Assembly: GCA_001464575.1 (NCBI GenBank)
Contig: LNFE01000205.1
Location: forward strand, 1-33,479
DNA from: Acidobacteria bacterium Ga0077553
Lineage (GTDB): Bacteria; Acidobacteriota; Terriglobia; Bryobacterales; Bryobacteraceae
DNA: 33,479 nucleotides
Direction of reading: 5' to 3'
Shown here piece after piece: positions 7,801-18,100 of this stretch. A model generated the notes under the pieces. The model was not told the DNA's origin. It ran no database searches and saw nothing but the letters and a program-made list of their open reading frames with translations. Position 1 is the first letter of the stretch. Each line of letters begins with the position of its first letter. Both the position numbers and the translations under genes were made by a program.

Positions 7801-8765
7801 AAGCGATTGTGGTTCATCAGTGTGGTGGTCCGGAGCAGTTGCACTATCAGGAGGCAACAACGCCTACCCCCGGCCCCGGCCAAGCCCGCGTCAAGATCAG
7901 CCATGTTGGGGTCAACTTCATCGACATCTACTTCCGCATGGGGCTCTATAAAGCCGACCTCCCCATGATCCTCGGCATGGAGGCCTCGGGCGTCGTCGAG
8001 AGCATCGGCGAAGGCGTCACCGAAGTCGCCGTGGGCGACCGGGTGGCCTACGCCGGGCCCCGTGGCTCTTACGCCGAGTTCGCCGTCGCCCCCGCCTGGC
8101 AACTCGTCAAGGTGCCGGCCGGCGTCTCCGATGCCCTGGCCGCCGCGGCCATGCTCCAAGGAATGACGGCCCACTACCTCACGCATTCCACCTTCCCCCT
8201 CCAGCAAGGCCAGACCTGCCTTGTCCACGCTGCCGCCGGGGGCGCGGGACAATGCATCGTCCAAATGGCCAAGCGCCGCGGTGCCCGCGTCATCGCCACC
8301 GTCGGCACCCCGGCCAAAGCCGAACTAGCCCGCGAGGCCGGCGCCGACGACGTCATCCTGTACGACGAGGTCGATTTCGCCGCTGAAACCCGCCGCCTCA
8401 CCGAAGGGAAGGGCGTCGATGTCGTCTATGACTCGGTGGGCGCTTCGACCTTCCTCAAGTCGCTCGATTCGCTCCGCCCCCGCGGCATGATGGTCACCTT
8501 CGGCAACGCGAGCGGCCCGGTACCCGCCGTGGAACCGCTCCTGCTCAACGCCAAAGGTTCGTTGTTCCTCACCCGGCCTACGCTGGCCCATCACATCGCC
8601 ACTCGCGAAGAGCTCCTCTGGCGCGCCGGCGACGTTCTGAGCTGGATCGCCAACGGCGACCTGAAGCTCAACATCCACCACACCTATCCGCTCAGCGACG
8701 CCCGCCAGGCCCAGGAAGATCTCGCCGCCCGCAAGACCACGGGGAAGCTGCTGCTTGCTGTATAA
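7797..8765 (+). CDS. NADPH:quinone oxidoreductase-like, zinc-independent MDR family
   Basis: 322 aa, close to the usual 320-330 aa of this family. The N-terminal GroES-like domain (MKAIVVHQCGGPEQL, GVNFIDIYFRMGLY, GMEASGVV) is followed by a Rossmann domain with the AAAGGAGQ nucleotide-binding loop at about residue 147, and the C-terminal KTTGKLLL ending typical of QOR. The cysteine and histidine zinc ligands of alcohol dehydrogenases are absent. It probably reduces quinones with NADPH in the cytoplasm; the physiological substrate is not readable from sequence. The start is fixed by the ATGA overlap with the upstream gene. Its end overlaps the TTG start of the following peptidase by 11 bases, so the two are likely cotranscribed. 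Confidence 0.88.
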   Translation: MKAIVVHQCGGPEQLHYQEATTPTPGPGQARVKISHVGVNFIDIYFRMGLYKADLPMILGMEASGVVESIGEGVTEVAVGDRVAYAGPRGSYAEFAVAPAWQLVKVPAGVSDALAAAAMLQGMTAHYLTHSTFPLQQGQTCLVHAAAGGAGQCIVQMAKRRGARVIATVGTPAKAELAREAGADDVILYDEVDFAAETRRLTEGKGVDVVYDSVGASTFLKSLDSLRPRGMMVTFGNASGPVPAVEPLLLNAKGSLFLTRPTLAHHIATREELLWRAGDVLSWIANGDLKLNIHHTYPLSDARQAQEDLAARKTTGKLLLAV

Positions 8766-9813
8766 AAACCGCGTCGCCGCCCTCCGTGCCGCCCTCGTCG
8801 AGAAAGAGTCTGAGGCCGCGGTCATCACCAGCGCTCCCAACGTCCGGTACTTCTCCGGCTTCACCGGCAGCAACGGCGCCCTGCTCGTTTCCGGGCAGCA
8901 GGTGACGCTGTTCACAGACCCTCGCTACACCATTCAGGCCGGTCGCGAAGCCTCCGCCAAGGTCGTTATCGCCAAAGGGCCGCTTGAAACCGTCATCGCC
9001 GCCAAGTTGGGTTCGTTTCGTAAAGTGGCCTTCGAGAATGGGCGAATCAGCTTCCGTTCAATGGCCGCCCTACAGCAGGCGCGCGTCGAATGGTGTTCGC
9101 TCGACGATACGTGCGAACGGCTTCGCATGGTGAAGTCGGAAGAGGAGCAGCAGGCGATCCGCGCCTCCGTACTCTTAAACTCGGCCGCGCTCGACGAGGC
9201 GCTCACCCACTTTCAAGAGGGGATGACCGAGACCGACCTCGCCGCCGAGATCGAATACCGCATGCGGCGCCGGGGCGCCGAGAAGCCCGCCTTTGAGACC
9301 ATCGTCGCCTTCGGCGAACGCAGCGCGCTGCCCCACGCGCAGCCCGGCGCGGCAAAGATCACGGGACGTGGGTTATTATTGATAGATATGGGTTCATTTC
9401 TGGGTGGTTACGCCAGCGACATGACTCGCATGGCTCACCTGGGCAGGATCCCCGCTCCAACCCGGCATTTGTTTGATGCAGTTCACGAGGCCCAGCTGGC
9501 GGCGCTCGACCGGGTGAAGGCGGGAGTAACCACGGCTTCCGTCGATGCGGCGGCCCGGAAGGTCTTGCAATCTCACGGATACGGAAAGGCCTTTGTCCAT
9601 AGCACGGGGCATGGTCTGGGATTGGAAATTCACGAAATGCCGCGAATCGGCAAAAAAGACAAAACGCGCTTGCAGGCTGGGATGGCGATCACCATCGAGC
9701 CCGGCGCTTACCTCGAAGGGTTTGGCGGAGTCCGCATTGAAGACACGGTGTTGGTCACTGGGTCTGGCTGCGAGATTCTGACGCCGACTTCGAAGAAATT
9801 GATGGTTCTCTAA
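8755..9813 (+). CDS. pepP: Xaa-Pro aminopeptidase/dipeptidase (M24 metallopeptidase)
   Basis: 352 aa, the usual length for bacterial Xaa-Pro peptidases. An N-terminal creatinase-like domain (residues about 5-125, with NVRYFSGFTGSNG) precedes the pita-bread catalytic domain. All five metal ligands are visible: D211 (LLLIDMG), D222 (YASDMTR), H286 (HSTGHGLGLEIHE), E315 (ITIEPGAY) and E329 (VRIEDTV). It should remove N-terminal residues ahead of proline from peptides in the cytoplasm. The start is TTG 8755, with GGGGAAG about 7 bases upstream inside the previous gene. It lies 3 bases ahead of accB. In many bacteria this peptidase precedes efp and accBC; here efp is absent between them. Confidence 0.9.
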   Translation: MLYKNRVAALRAALVEKESEAAVITSAPNVRYFSGFTGSNGALLVSGQQVTLFTDPRYTIQAGREASAKVVIAKGPLETVIAAKLGSFRKVAFENGRISFRSMAALQQARVEWCSLDDTCERLRMVKSEEEQQAIRASVLLNSAALDEALTHFQEGMTETDLAAEIEYRMRRRGAEKPAFETIVAFGERSALPHAQPGAAKITGRGLLLIDMGSFLGGYASDMTRMAHLGRIPAPTRHLFDAVHEAQLAALDRVKAGVTTASVDAAARKVLQSHGYGKAFVHSTGHGLGLEIHEMPRIGKKDKTRLQAGMAITIEPGAYLEGFGGVRIEDTVLVTGSGCEILTPTSKKLMVL

Positions 9814-9816
9814 GCA

Positions 9817-10281
9817 ATGAACATTCCTGAAATTAAAGAGTTGATCCAGGCGCTGATTGATAGCGGGGTGGCTGAACTCGAAGTCCAGCGCGGCGAAAAC
9901 CGCGTTCGTATTGTCCGCGGAGGCGCGGTGCAGGAGCTGGTGGTTGCCGCACCCGCCGCTGCGGCGACGGTTCCGGCGCAGCCCATGGTTTCCGCTCCGG
10001 TCGTCCCGGCTGCTCCCGCCGCCCCCAAGGCCGAAGAGGGGCTGCAGACGGTGAAGTCGCCGATTGTCGGCACTTATTATGCGGCGCCATCTCCGGGCGC
10101 GTCCGACTTCGTCAATGTGGGCGATGCCGTGAAGCCGGGCAAGGTGCTCTGCATCGTCGAGAGCATGAAGCTCATGAATGAAATCGAGTGCGAAGTCTCT
10201 GGCACCATCATCGCCAAGCACGTCGAAAACGGGCAGCCGGTTGAGTACGGCACCGCGTTGTTCACCGTCCGCCCGAGCTAA
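9817..10281 (+). CDS. accB: Biotin carboxyl carrier protein of acetyl-CoA carboxylase
   Basis: 154 aa. The N-terminal part is followed by an Ala/Pro-rich flexible linker (residues about 42-70) and a C-terminal biotinyl domain starting at KSPIVGTYY. The biotin acceptor is K118 in the ESMKLMNE motif. It carries the carboxyl group between AccC and the carboxyltransferase in the first step of fatty-acid synthesis. It begins 3 bases after the peptidase stop and ends 5 bases before accC, so the three are almost certainly one transcript. No strong Shine-Dalgarno sequence precedes the ATG, which fits translational coupling. Confidence 0.95.
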   Translation: MNIPEIKELIQALIDSGVAELEVQRGENRVRIVRGGAVQELVVAAPAAAATVPAQPMVSAPVVPAAPAAPKAEEGLQTVKSPIVGTYYAAPSPGASDFVNVGDAVKPGKVLCIVESMKLMNEIECEVSGTIIAKHVENGQPVEYGTALFTVRPS

Positions 10282-10286
10282 TCCGT

Positions 10287-11630
10287 ATGTTTCAAAAGAT
10301 CCTCATCGCCAACCGGGGCGAGATCGCGCTGCGGGTGATCTGCGCTTGTAAGGAGCTCGGGATCAAGACGGTCGCGGTCTACTCTGAAGCCGATCGCCAC
10401 AGCCTGCATGTCCGCTTCGCCGATGAGGCGGTGTGCATCGGCCCGGCGAAAAGCGCGCGCAGCTATCTCGATATCCCCAGCGTCATCAGCGCCGCCGAAA
10501 TCACGAACGTCGACGCCATTCACCCTGGCTACGGGTTCTTGAGCGAGAACTCCAACTTCGCCGAGGTCTGCGAGACCTCCGGATTGACCTTCATCGGTCC
10601 CAAGCCGGACGTCATCCGCGCGATGGGCTTCAAGCAACACGCTCGCGAGGCGATGGACAAAGCGGGCATCCCCATTCTGCCGGGTTCGGCCGGGGTGCTG
10701 GAGTCGCCCGAGCATGGCCTGGAGACAGCCGCCAAGATTGGCTACCCGATCATCCTGAAGGCCACGGCCGGCGGCGGCGGTCGCGGGATGCGCGTGGTGA
10801 ACGAGGCGAGCGAACTGCCCGGGCTGCTCGCGCAGGCGCAGGCCGAGGCGGGCGCTGCCTTTTCCTGCCCCGATGTTTACGTCGAGAAGTACATCCGCAA
10901 GCCACGGCACATTGAGTTTCAGATTCTGGCCGATCACTACGGCCAAGTGGAAGTGCTCGGGGAACGCGAATGCTCCATTCAGCGGCGGCACCAGAAGTTA
11001 ATCGAAGAGTCCCCTTCCCCGCGTGTCACGCCGGAACTCCGGCAGCGGATCACCGACAGCCTGAAGAAGGCGATGAAGGAAGTGGGCTACACCAATGCGG
11101 GAACCGTAGAGTTCCTGATGGACGAAGACGGCAGCCTGTACTTCATCGAGGTCAACGCTCGCGTGCAGGTGGAACATCCGGTGACGGAACTCGTGACCGG
11201 CATCGACATTGTGAAGGCGCAGATCCGCATCGCCGCGGGTGAGCCGCTCACATCGATTTTGACCGAGCCAGTGACCATGCGCGGACACGCGATTGAGTGC
11301 CGTATCAACGCGGAGAACCCGGAGACGTTTACGCCATCGGCGGGGAAGATCACGGGGCTAAACCTGCCCGGCGGCATCGGCGTGCGCGTCGATACGTGGG
11401 CCTATACGGACTGCGTGGTGCCGCCCTACTACGACTCGTTGGTAGCGAAACTAATCTGCTACGGCAGCGATCGGAAAGAGGCCATTACGCGGTCGTTGCG
11501 GGCGCTCGACATGTTTATCGTCGAGGGCATCCATACCTCCATTCCGCTGCACCAACGGATCCTCAGCGATCCTGAGTTTCAGGCGGGCGACATCGACACG
11601 GGCTACATCGCCCGCTTCCTTGCCAAATAG
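10287..11630 (+). CDS. accC: Acetyl-CoA carboxylase, biotin carboxylase subunit
   Basis: 447 aa, the family's normal length. It opens with the biotin carboxylase N-terminal signature ([16 protein letters not shown]) and contains [10 protein letters not shown], the ATP-grasp Gly-rich loop [14 protein letters not shown] (about residue 160), the [18 protein letters not shown] motif and the catalytic [14 protein letters not shown] segment (families usually have EMNTR at this place; N and R are kept). It carboxylates biotin on AccB using ATP and bicarbonate. It lies directly after accB. The carboxyltransferase genes accA and accD are not in this window, which is common. Its last codons overlap the TTG start of the next gene by 11 bases. 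Confidence 0.96.
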   Translation: MFQKILIANRGEIALRVICACKELGIKTVAVYSEADRHSLHVRFADEAVCIGPAKSARSYLDIPSVISAAEITNVDAIHPGYGFLSENSNFAEVCETSGLTFIGPKPDVIRAMGFKQHAREAMDKAGIPILPGSAGVLESPEHGLETAAKIGYPIILKATAGGGGRGMRVVNEASELPGLLAQAQAEAGAAFSCPDVYVEKYIRKPRHIEFQILADHYGQVEVLGERECSIQRRHQKLIEESPSPRVTPELRQRITDSLKKAMKEVGYTNAGTVEFLMDEDGSLYFIEVNARVQVEHPVTELVTGIDIVKAQIRIAAGEPLTSILTEPVTMRGHAIECRINAENPETFTPSAGKITGLNLPGGIGVRVDTWAYTDCVVPPYYDSLVAKLICYGSDRKEAITRSLRALDMFIVEGIHTSIPLHQRILSDPEFQAGDIDTGYIARFLAK

Positions 11631-12768
11631 TGACGCCATTGTTTTAGGCGGCGGCGCCGCCGGCCTGTTCTGCGCGTGGCAGATGGGCCGGCTGGGCCGC
11701 CGCGTGGTGGTACTCGAACACAATCAGCAGGTGGGCCGCAAGATTCTGATCTCCGGCGGCGGCCGCTGCAACTTCACCAATCGCGAGGTGAAGGCCGAGA
11801 ACTTCCTGAGCGAAAACCCGCACTTTGCCAAGTCGGCGCTGGCGCGCTACCGGCCGGCGGACTTCATCGCGCTGGTCGACAAGCACCGGATTGCATGGCA
11901 CGAGAAGACGCTGGGGCAGCTGTTCTGCGATGGGTCTGCGGCGCAGATCGTAGCGATGCTGGAGGCCGAGTGTGCGGCGGCCGGGGTGAAGATCGTCACC
12001 GGCTACCGCGTGGGGGACGTGCGGCACGACGGCGAATTCCATGTGGGCGAACATCGGGCGCCGGTACTGGTGGTCGCCACGGGCGGGCTCTCGATTCCGA
12101 AGATGGGCGCGACGGGATTGGCCTTCGATCTCGCGCGACAGTTTGGGCTGCGGGTCGTCGAGCCGCGTCCCGCGCTGGTGCCGTTCTTGTGGCCAGGTTG
12201 GGGAGAGATCAGCGGGGTGGCGACAGAGTGCGTCGCGCGGGTCGGCAAACGGACATTCCGGGAGAAGATGCTGTTTACTCATCGCGGCCTGAGCGGCCCG
12301 GCGATTCTTCAGATCTCGTCGTATTGGCATCCGGGCGAGGCAGTGGAGTTGAACCTTGCGCCGGGGCGGCAGCTGGCCGAAGAATTGATTACCCGGAAGC
12401 GGGAACGCATTTCGGCGCGGACGGCGCTGGCCGGCGTTGTACCTTCGCGGTTGGCCGAGCGCCTGGCTTCGACCAAGCCGCTGGCGGAATGGACCGATAA
12501 AGAGTGCCGCAAGCTGGGCGAGACCGTGAACCGTTTCCTCGTCGAGCCCGTAGGCACTGAGGGCTATGAGAAGGCGGAGGTGACGGCGGGCGGGGTGGAT
12601 ACCGCCGAACTGTCCTCGACGACGATGGAGGCGAAACGCATGAAGGGCCTGTTCTTCATCGGTGAGGCGGTGGACGTGACGGGATGGCTCGGCGGATACA
12701 ACTTCCAATGGGCGTGGTCTTCTGCGTACGTGGCGGCGTACGCGGCAGCGGCAGGCGCGGGGGCCTAA
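11620..12768 (+). CDS. HI0933-like FAD-dependent NAD(P)/FAD oxidoreductase (YhiN/aminoacetone oxidase family)
   Basis: 382 aa, typical for the HI0933/YhiN flavoprotein family. An N-terminal dinucleotide-binding motif ([15 protein letters not shown]) is followed by the family hallmark [14 protein letters not shown] (about residue 43), [14 protein letters not shown] near residue 225, and a C-terminal FAD-binding region ([27 protein letters not shown]). The cellular reaction is not established for most members. The start is the TTG at 11620, overlapping the accC stop by 11 bases. No ATG, GTG or TTG lies between it and the Rossmann motif, so this is the only usable start. Likely cotranscribed with accC. 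Confidence 0.88.
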   Translation: MPNSDAIVLGGGAAGLFCAWQMGRLGRRVVVLEHNQQVGRKILISGGGRCNFTNREVKAENFLSENPHFAKSALARYRPADFIALVDKHRIAWHEKTLGQLFCDGSAAQIVAMLEAECAAAGVKIVTGYRVGDVRHDGEFHVGEHRAPVLVVATGGLSIPKMGATGLAFDLARQFGLRVVEPRPALVPFLWPGWGEISGVATECVARVGKRTFREKMLFTHRGLSGPAILQISSYWHPGEAVELNLAPGRQLAEELITRKRERISARTALAGVVPSRLAERLASTKPLAEWTDKECRKLGETVNRFLVEPVGTEGYEKAEVTAGGVDTAELSSTTMEAKRMKGLFFIGEAVDVTGWLGGYNFQWAWSSAYVAAYAAAAGAGA

Positions 12769-12774
12769 AGCGGG

Positions 12775-12780
12775 TATACT
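12775..12780 (+). promoter_or_regulatory. -10 element (TATACT) eight bases before the YCII gene
   Basis: TATACT is a five-of-six match to the -10 consensus and ends 8 bases before the ATG at 12789. There is no Shine-Dalgarno sequence, so the transcript is probably leaderless or nearly so. No -35 match is visible in the upstream GC-rich coding sequence. Confidence 0.45.
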
Positions 12781-12788
12781 GGCGGATC

Positions 12789-13154
12789 ATGCGCCTCCTG
12801 TTGTTACTCGTTTTCAGCCTGTCCGTTTCGGCACAGGACATGCGGTTCTATGTGATGGGAATGCTCTACCGGGGACCGAAGTGGACGCCGGAGGTGACCG
12901 AGGAGACGAAAAAACTCCAGGAAGGGCACATGGCTAACATCACCAAACTGGCCGACGAGAAGAAGCTGATTCTGGCGGGGCCGATGGCGGGGACGGGCGA
13001 CCTGCGAGGGATTTTTGTCTTCGATACGGACGACTTGAAGAAGGCGCAGGAGTGGTGCGACCAGGATCCTGCGGTGAAGGCGGGGCGGCTCCGGGTGGAG
13101 TTACACAAGTGGTATTCGGCCAAAGGGATCGGCATTCTGCCGGCAAAGAAATAG
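12789..13154 (+). CDS. Exported YCII-domain protein
   Basis: 121 aa when started at ATG 12789. An in-frame ATG at 12684 would lie inside the upstream gene and bury the signal peptide. Residues 1-18 form a clear signal peptide (MRLLLLLVFSLSVSAQ). The rest is a YCII-related ferredoxin-like fold: KLQEGHMANITKLADEKKLILAGPM (given here in its key part: H48 region and AGPM), then GIFVFDTDDLKKAQEWCDQDPAV. YCII domains are small alpha/beta modules, often with a His/Asp pair, related to muconolactone isomerase and stress enzymes. An exported version is less common than the cytoplasmic one. It is 4 bases upstream of uridine kinase and likely cotranscribed with it, though no functional link is evident. 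Confidence 0.82.
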   Translation: MRLLLLLVFSLSVSAQDMRFYVMGMLYRGPKWTPEVTEETKKLQEGHMANITKLADEKKLILAGPMAGTGDLRGIFVFDTDDLKKAQEWCDQDPAVKAGRLRVELHKWYSAKGIGILPAKK

Positions 13155-13158
13155 CGCG

Positions 13159-13782
13159 ATGGCGACCTTTCTGATTGGCATCGCCGGGCCTTCGGGCTCC
13201 GGCAAGAGTGAACTGTCGCGCCGCCTGGCGCAACGGCTGCAGGCGCCAGTGATTTCGATGGACTCGTACTACCGGCCATTGAACCACCTGACGATTGCCG
13301 AGCGGGCGGCGGTGAATTTTGACGAGCCGGCGTCGATTGACGATGAATTGCTCCGGCAGCACTTGGCGGCGATTCGCGAGGGGCGGCCGGTAGAGATCCC
13401 GCGGTACGATTTCGCTACTCACGCGCGGTTACCCGAGTCTGACCCTCTGGCGCCCTCGGAGGTGGTGATCCTGGAAGGACTGTTCACGCTCTATTGGGAG
13501 GAGATGCGGCGGCTGCTCGATACGACGGTATACGTCGATCTTGAGGACGAGATCTGCTTTGCGCGGCGGTTGGCGCGGGATATCCGGGAGCGGGGCCGGA
13601 CGCCAGAGTGCGTGGAGCGGCAGTACCGGACGACGGTGCGGCCAATGGCGGAGCAGTATATTCTGCCGACGAAGCGACACGCACAAGTGGTCGTGCGCGG
13701 GGACGGTCAGTTGGACGAGTCGGTGGGAGCGGTGCTCGAGACAACGGCGGTTTGGAGACGGCCGTCCGGCGCGAGGGTGTAG
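13159..13782 (+). CDS. udk: Uridine kinase
   Basis: 207 aa, matching bacterial uridine kinases. The P-loop GPSGSGKS is at residues 10-17, followed by the substrate segment SMDSYYRPL (about residue 34), VNFDEPASIDD, the PRYDFATHAR motif and the LEGLFTLY strand, with the lid-like RRLARDIRERGRTPE. It phosphorylates uridine and cytidine in pyrimidine salvage, in the cytoplasm. It starts 4 bases after the YCII gene. The last 76 bases (13707-13782) are also the 3' coding end of the convergent membrane-protein gene, so the two mRNAs would be complementary there. Confidence 0.9.
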   Translation: MATFLIGIAGPSGSGKSELSRRLAQRLQAPVISMDSYYRPLNHLTIAERAAVNFDEPASIDDELLRQHLAAIREGRPVEIPRYDFATHARLPESDPLAPSEVVILEGLFTLYWEEMRRLLDTTVYVDLEDEICFARRLARDIRERGRTPECVERQYRTTVRPMAEQYILPTKRHAQVVVRGDGQLDESVGAVLETTAVWRRPSGARV

Positions 13783-15185
13783 TCGAAGTGGAAGTGGGGA
13801 GCGACGGGCTTTTCCTTCACGATGTGGACGGTGAGCCGGTAGTGTTGTTGGAACCAACGGTCCCAGTATTCGGCTTCCTGAACGGGGTCGCCCCAGGACA
13901 TGGGCGCGGTGGAGGAGTTCCAGAGGCGCGGGGCGTGGATGAGGGGCGGAGGCTCACTAGGACGTTCTTTTAGTTTGGCGGCGAGGACGCGCGCGGCGTC
14001 CCACTTGGATGCCTGCTTGCGGGCGTAAAGGGCGGCGGTCTTTGTGTACTCGCTGGTGGCCGGCCAACCCCAACCGAGGAGCGCTACGGCCAGGGCCACG
14101 GCGGGCACCCGAGGCAGGCTGAGTAGCCCGAGCGAAAGCAACAGCGACAGGCCGAAGTGGGAGTAGCGGGTACCGGTGTAGGCGGGGATGGCGCCGTCGA
14201 GGATTAGCTTCCAAAGTTTTGGCGTAAAGGCGTAGAGCAGATTCGGCAAGAAGACGAGGAAAGCGGCCAGTGGGAGCAGGCGGGCGGAGCGGCGCGGGCT
14301 TTGCCAGATGAGGTAAGCGGCGAGCAGCGCGACGGGAACGGCCGCCCAGGAGAAGGCAGGGATCTGGGCGGCTAGCGGCGAGAGATGGGAGGCGCCCGTG
14401 GCGTAGTCGATGTAGGAGAGATAGACGTGGGAGCGGTACCAGCCAAAGATCGACGAGGTGGACGAGAGTTGGGCGACGACGCGAACGGCATCGGCAAAGG
14501 AATTGGGCAGGGCGAGCGCGACGCCTTCGTAGGTGGATGCCGCGGCGAGGCGGAATCCTATGTAGAGCAAGCCGTAGGCGGCGATGAGGCCGAGCGGCCA
14601 GCGGAGGGGCGGGCGGCGCGAAGGGTCGACGATCCAGGCTAAGGCGTAGAGGCCGAGGACGGCGAGGACGGAGGGCTCGTAGCCGAGCAAGGAAAGGAAG
14701 AAACAGGCGGCGGCGAGGCGGGGACGAGCCGGATAGAAGATGATTGCCAGACCGCAGAAGATGGGCGGCAGGAACATGTACGTGGGATAAGCGTAGGGCG
14801 GGCAGTAGGAGTAGAGCAGCGGAAGCAGAGCGAAGTAGAGCAGGATGTAAAGCTGAACGGTGGTCTCACCGAGGGCGCGCCGGAGGGCAACGAACGGGAG
14901 GAGAGAACCGAGGGTGAAGGACCCAAGGTTGATAAGGTCGTACCAAGGGGAGCCGGCGATCCTCATCATGCCCCCGTAGATGGGCAGAACGACGAGATAG
15001 TAGACGCGGCCATGAGCGTTGGCAGACGCCATGGTGGAGCCCCAGATCCCGAGGCGCATGCCGTGGAAATCGGACCCCATGTCGTCGGCGTTGCCGTAAG
15101 GGAGGCCGATAAAGTCTGACATCCGGACGATGGCCACGAGTAGGACCATCGCCCAGAGGAAGGAGTTGCGGTTGAACGGGATCAC
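13707..15185 (-). CDS. Polytopic membrane protein, possible GT-C type glycosyltransferase
   Basis: 492 aa from GTG 15185, whose first base is the last base of the Oar-like receptor's TAG stop (TAGTG), a tight stop-start coupling. The longer frame to 15338 would lie within the receptor gene. About ten hydrophobic segments cover residues 10-400, followed by a soluble C-terminal domain of about 100 residues. Just after the first membrane segment lies NADDMG, an acidic pair in the place where GT-C glycosyltransferases keep their catalytic loop. Together with a large multi-pass body and a soluble tail this suggests a lipid-phosphosugar-dependent enzyme, but no family signature was recognised, so function is tentative. 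Its 3' end overlaps udk by 76 bases on the other strand. Confidence 0.7.
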   Translation of the reverse strand: MIPFNRNSFLWAMVLLVAIVRMSDFIGLPYGNADDMGSDFHGMRLGIWGSTMASANAHGRVYYLVVLPIYGGMMRIAGSPWYDLINLGSFTLGSLLPFVALRRALGETTVQLYILLYFALLPLLYSYCPPYAYPTYMFLPPIFCGLAIIFYPARPRLAAACFFLSLLGYEPSVLAVLGLYALAWIVDPSRRPPLRWPLGLIAAYGLLYIGFRLAAASTYEGVALALPNSFADAVRVVAQLSSTSSIFGWYRSHVYLSYIDYATGASHLSPLAAQIPAFSWAAVPVALLAAYLIWQSPRRSARLLPLAAFLVFLPNLLYAFTPKLWKLILDGAIPAYTGTRYSHFGLSLLLSLGLLSLPRVPAVALAVALLGWGWPATSEYTKTAALYARKQASKWDAARVLAAKLKERPSEPPPLIHAPRLWNSSTAPMSWGDPVQEAEYWDRWFQQHYRLTVHIVKEKPVAPHFHFDYTLAPDGRLQTAVVSSTAPTDSSN

Positions 15186-18100
15186 TAGAAGGTCAGTTTC
15201 AGAGCGCCCTGCCAGGAGCGGGGCGGGTCCTGACCAGTGATTGTACCGAAGGCGCCGGAAGTGACGGTAGTGTTGGGGTTCGAGAGGTTGGCGTAGTTGG
15301 CGACGTTGAAGGTCTCGGCGCGGAACTGGAGGCGCCACCGCTCGGTGATGGCGAAGTTCTTGATGAGGCCAAAGTCGATGCGGGCCTGGATGGGTCCGCG
15401 AATGCCATTGAACCGGATGGGAAACTGGCGCAGGTTGGAGGCGAGCTGAAGCGCGTTATTGCGCTCGAAACCGGCGTTGACGTTGAACCACTGATTGACG
15501 CTGCGCTCGCCGCGGGGCAGGGCGACGTTGTCGAGGTCCCCGTTGAAGATGACGTTGCCGAAGCCGAGCGGGGCGCCGGATTGGTACTGCATCGCGCCGT
15601 TCAACTGCCAGCCGCCGGCGATGCCATTGAGGACAGGATTCCAGGATCCGCCCCAATGGCGGCCCTTGCCGAAGGGGAGTTCCCAGATGCCGGAGGCGGT
15701 AACGCGCTGGGTGCGGTCGAGGTCGGAGATAACTTCATAGGGCCGGATGTCCTGGGCATTCAACATCTCGGTGGCCTGCATGTTCTTAGACCAAGTGTAG
15801 GAGAGTTGGGTGGTGAAGCCCTTGCTCATGCGCTTCTCGACTCGCATTTGCAGCGAGTGGTACCACGCATAGCCGATTGGATCGTAGATGTTCACGTTGT
15901 CGAACTGGGGGAAGGGCCGGAGGATGCTGTTGCGATTCGTGTTGGCCCCAAAGATGGGATTGGTGCCGCGCAACGGATTCGGGAAGTTCTGACCCAGGAA
16001 GTTGATGGTGGCTTGGTCGCGAACCGGGCTCTTCGACAGGTATTGCTCGGGAATGAAGTTCATGTTCCGCAGAACATTCAGCCGGGTGGAGCGATTGCCG
16101 ACATAGGAAGCCTCGAGCAGGAAGCCGGCGACGAGGGTCCGTTGGAAGCCGAGGCTCCAGCGTTGGGCGTAGGGATTCAGCCGCCGGTTCGGGAAGGCAT
16201 TGACGCTTTGGCCGAGGTTGGTGCTGAGGCCGCCGGCGGCGCCGAGCGGTTGGTTTAGGCCGTTGGGAAAAGGGTTCGAGAGCGTGGCCGGATAGGTGAG
16301 GCCGTTGTCGAGCGACGCCTGAATGGGGGTGTTCAAGCTAAAGCCGGCGGGCTCGGTATTGGTATAGAGCGTGCCGAGCGGGGCGGTGAAGATGCCATAG
16401 CCGGCGCGGATCACGGTCTTCGGATCGAACTGGTAGGCGAGGCCGAAGCGGGGCATGACGTTGCCTTTGGCCGTCTCCCAATAGCCGCGGGGGTTGCCTC
16501 CGGCGTTTACAAAGGTGAGGCCGCCGAGGACGCGGAACTGGCTGGCGGGAAGCTCCGGGATGGGCGCGGCAGCATACTGGGCGCGGGCCTGCGCTTCGAT
16601 GGGATTGGAGGTGGTGGAGTCGAAGTTGCGGACGGCACGGTTGTACCGTTCGGTGGTGGCGGACTCGACTTCGTAGCGCATGCCGAAGTTCAGGGTGAGC
16701 TTCGGGGAGACCTTGTAGTCGTCCTGGACGTAGAAGCCGTAGATGGAGTTGCGTTCGGCGTAGGAGGCGACGATGCCCATGTTGCCGGCGGGGATGCCGA
16801 GGAGGAAGCTGGCGATTTCACCGCCAACCTGCGGCGGGGCAGCGGTATCGAGCGGGCCGCGGGTGAAGGTGGAGTTGAAGCTGAGGTCGGGCGAGGAGCT
16901 ATTGGGGAAGCGGTTGCGGTTCTCGCGAAGGTTCCGCCAGTCGAAGCCGAAGCGGACGGTGTGCTTGGACTTGTTCCAGGTGACGGTGGAGTTCAGGTTG
17001 TGGATGAGCGAGGCGGTAGTGCCATCGCCGGACTCCCAGTTGGAGACGCCGGACCAGGGCGCGACGTTGGTGCGCGGGAAGGTGGCCACGGACTTATCGA
17101 TGGAGTTGACGAGGCTGGGCGCGAAGCCGAGGCTGGCGAGGTCGAAACCCTTCGACACGCGGCGTTCTGGGAACTCCTGCTGCGTGAGGCCGTAGCGGAC
17201 GTTGAGGAGCAGGGTGGGGTTGATGACGTAGACGTCGTCGAAGGCGGCGCCACGGTTGACGCGGTTGAGGATGATGCCGGTGATGTTGTCGGGGCCGAAG
17301 AAGCGGTTCTTGTCCTCCTGCCAGTAGTCGCGATGGAGGCGAACGAAGATGCGATGGTTTTCGGTGAAGGCGTGGTCGACGCGGCCGATGTTGGTCCAGT
17401 AGGTTTCGAGGGCCTTGCCGGAGAGGAAGAAGTTGTTGCGGAAGTCAGCGGTGCCGGGCTGATTGGGTTCGGGCCAGGCTTTCAGCATGTTCTGGGCGAC
17501 CGGGTCGAGGCGGGAGGTGGGGATGATGTTGCCGGGGAAGGGCTGGCGCTGGAAGCGGCCACCGGCGACAGCAGTGGTGGTGCGAGGGTCATAGACCTGG
17601 TTGTTGGCGCTGAGCCGGAGGAGGGGCGAGAGGTCGCCGCGGCGCATTTCGGCAGTGGGAACGGTGGAGATCTGGCTGCCGACGTTGGGGTCCCCGAAGA
17701 GGTTGGCTTCGAAGGCGTAGAACCAGAAGGTACGGTTCTTGCCGGAGTAGAGCTTGGGAATGGAGAGCGGAGCTCCGGCGGAGGCGCCGAAGCGGTTGTC
17801 CTGGTAGAGGGCGAGCTTCTGGCCGGCGCGGTTCTGGAAGATGGTGGGGGCGTCGAGTTTGGAGTGGCGGAGCCAGTGGTGGAACTCGCCATGGATATCG
17901 TTGGTGCCGGACTTGGTTGTGACGTTGACGTTGGAACCAAGGGAGAAGCCGGCGGAGGCGTCGAAGGCGCTGGTCTGGACCTTGAACTCGGCGATCGAGG
18001 TTTGAGGCGGGGAGAAGGCGACGCGTGGGGCGGTGCCGTCGGAGTAGACGTTGACGACGCCGTCGATGGTGAAGTCGTTGTTGTTATTGCCGGTGCCGTT

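Noticed and set aside
11644..12708. A 354-codon frame antisense to the HI0933-like flavoprotein
   Set aside because: Arg/His/Pro-rich shadow; the + strand has the FAD motifs.
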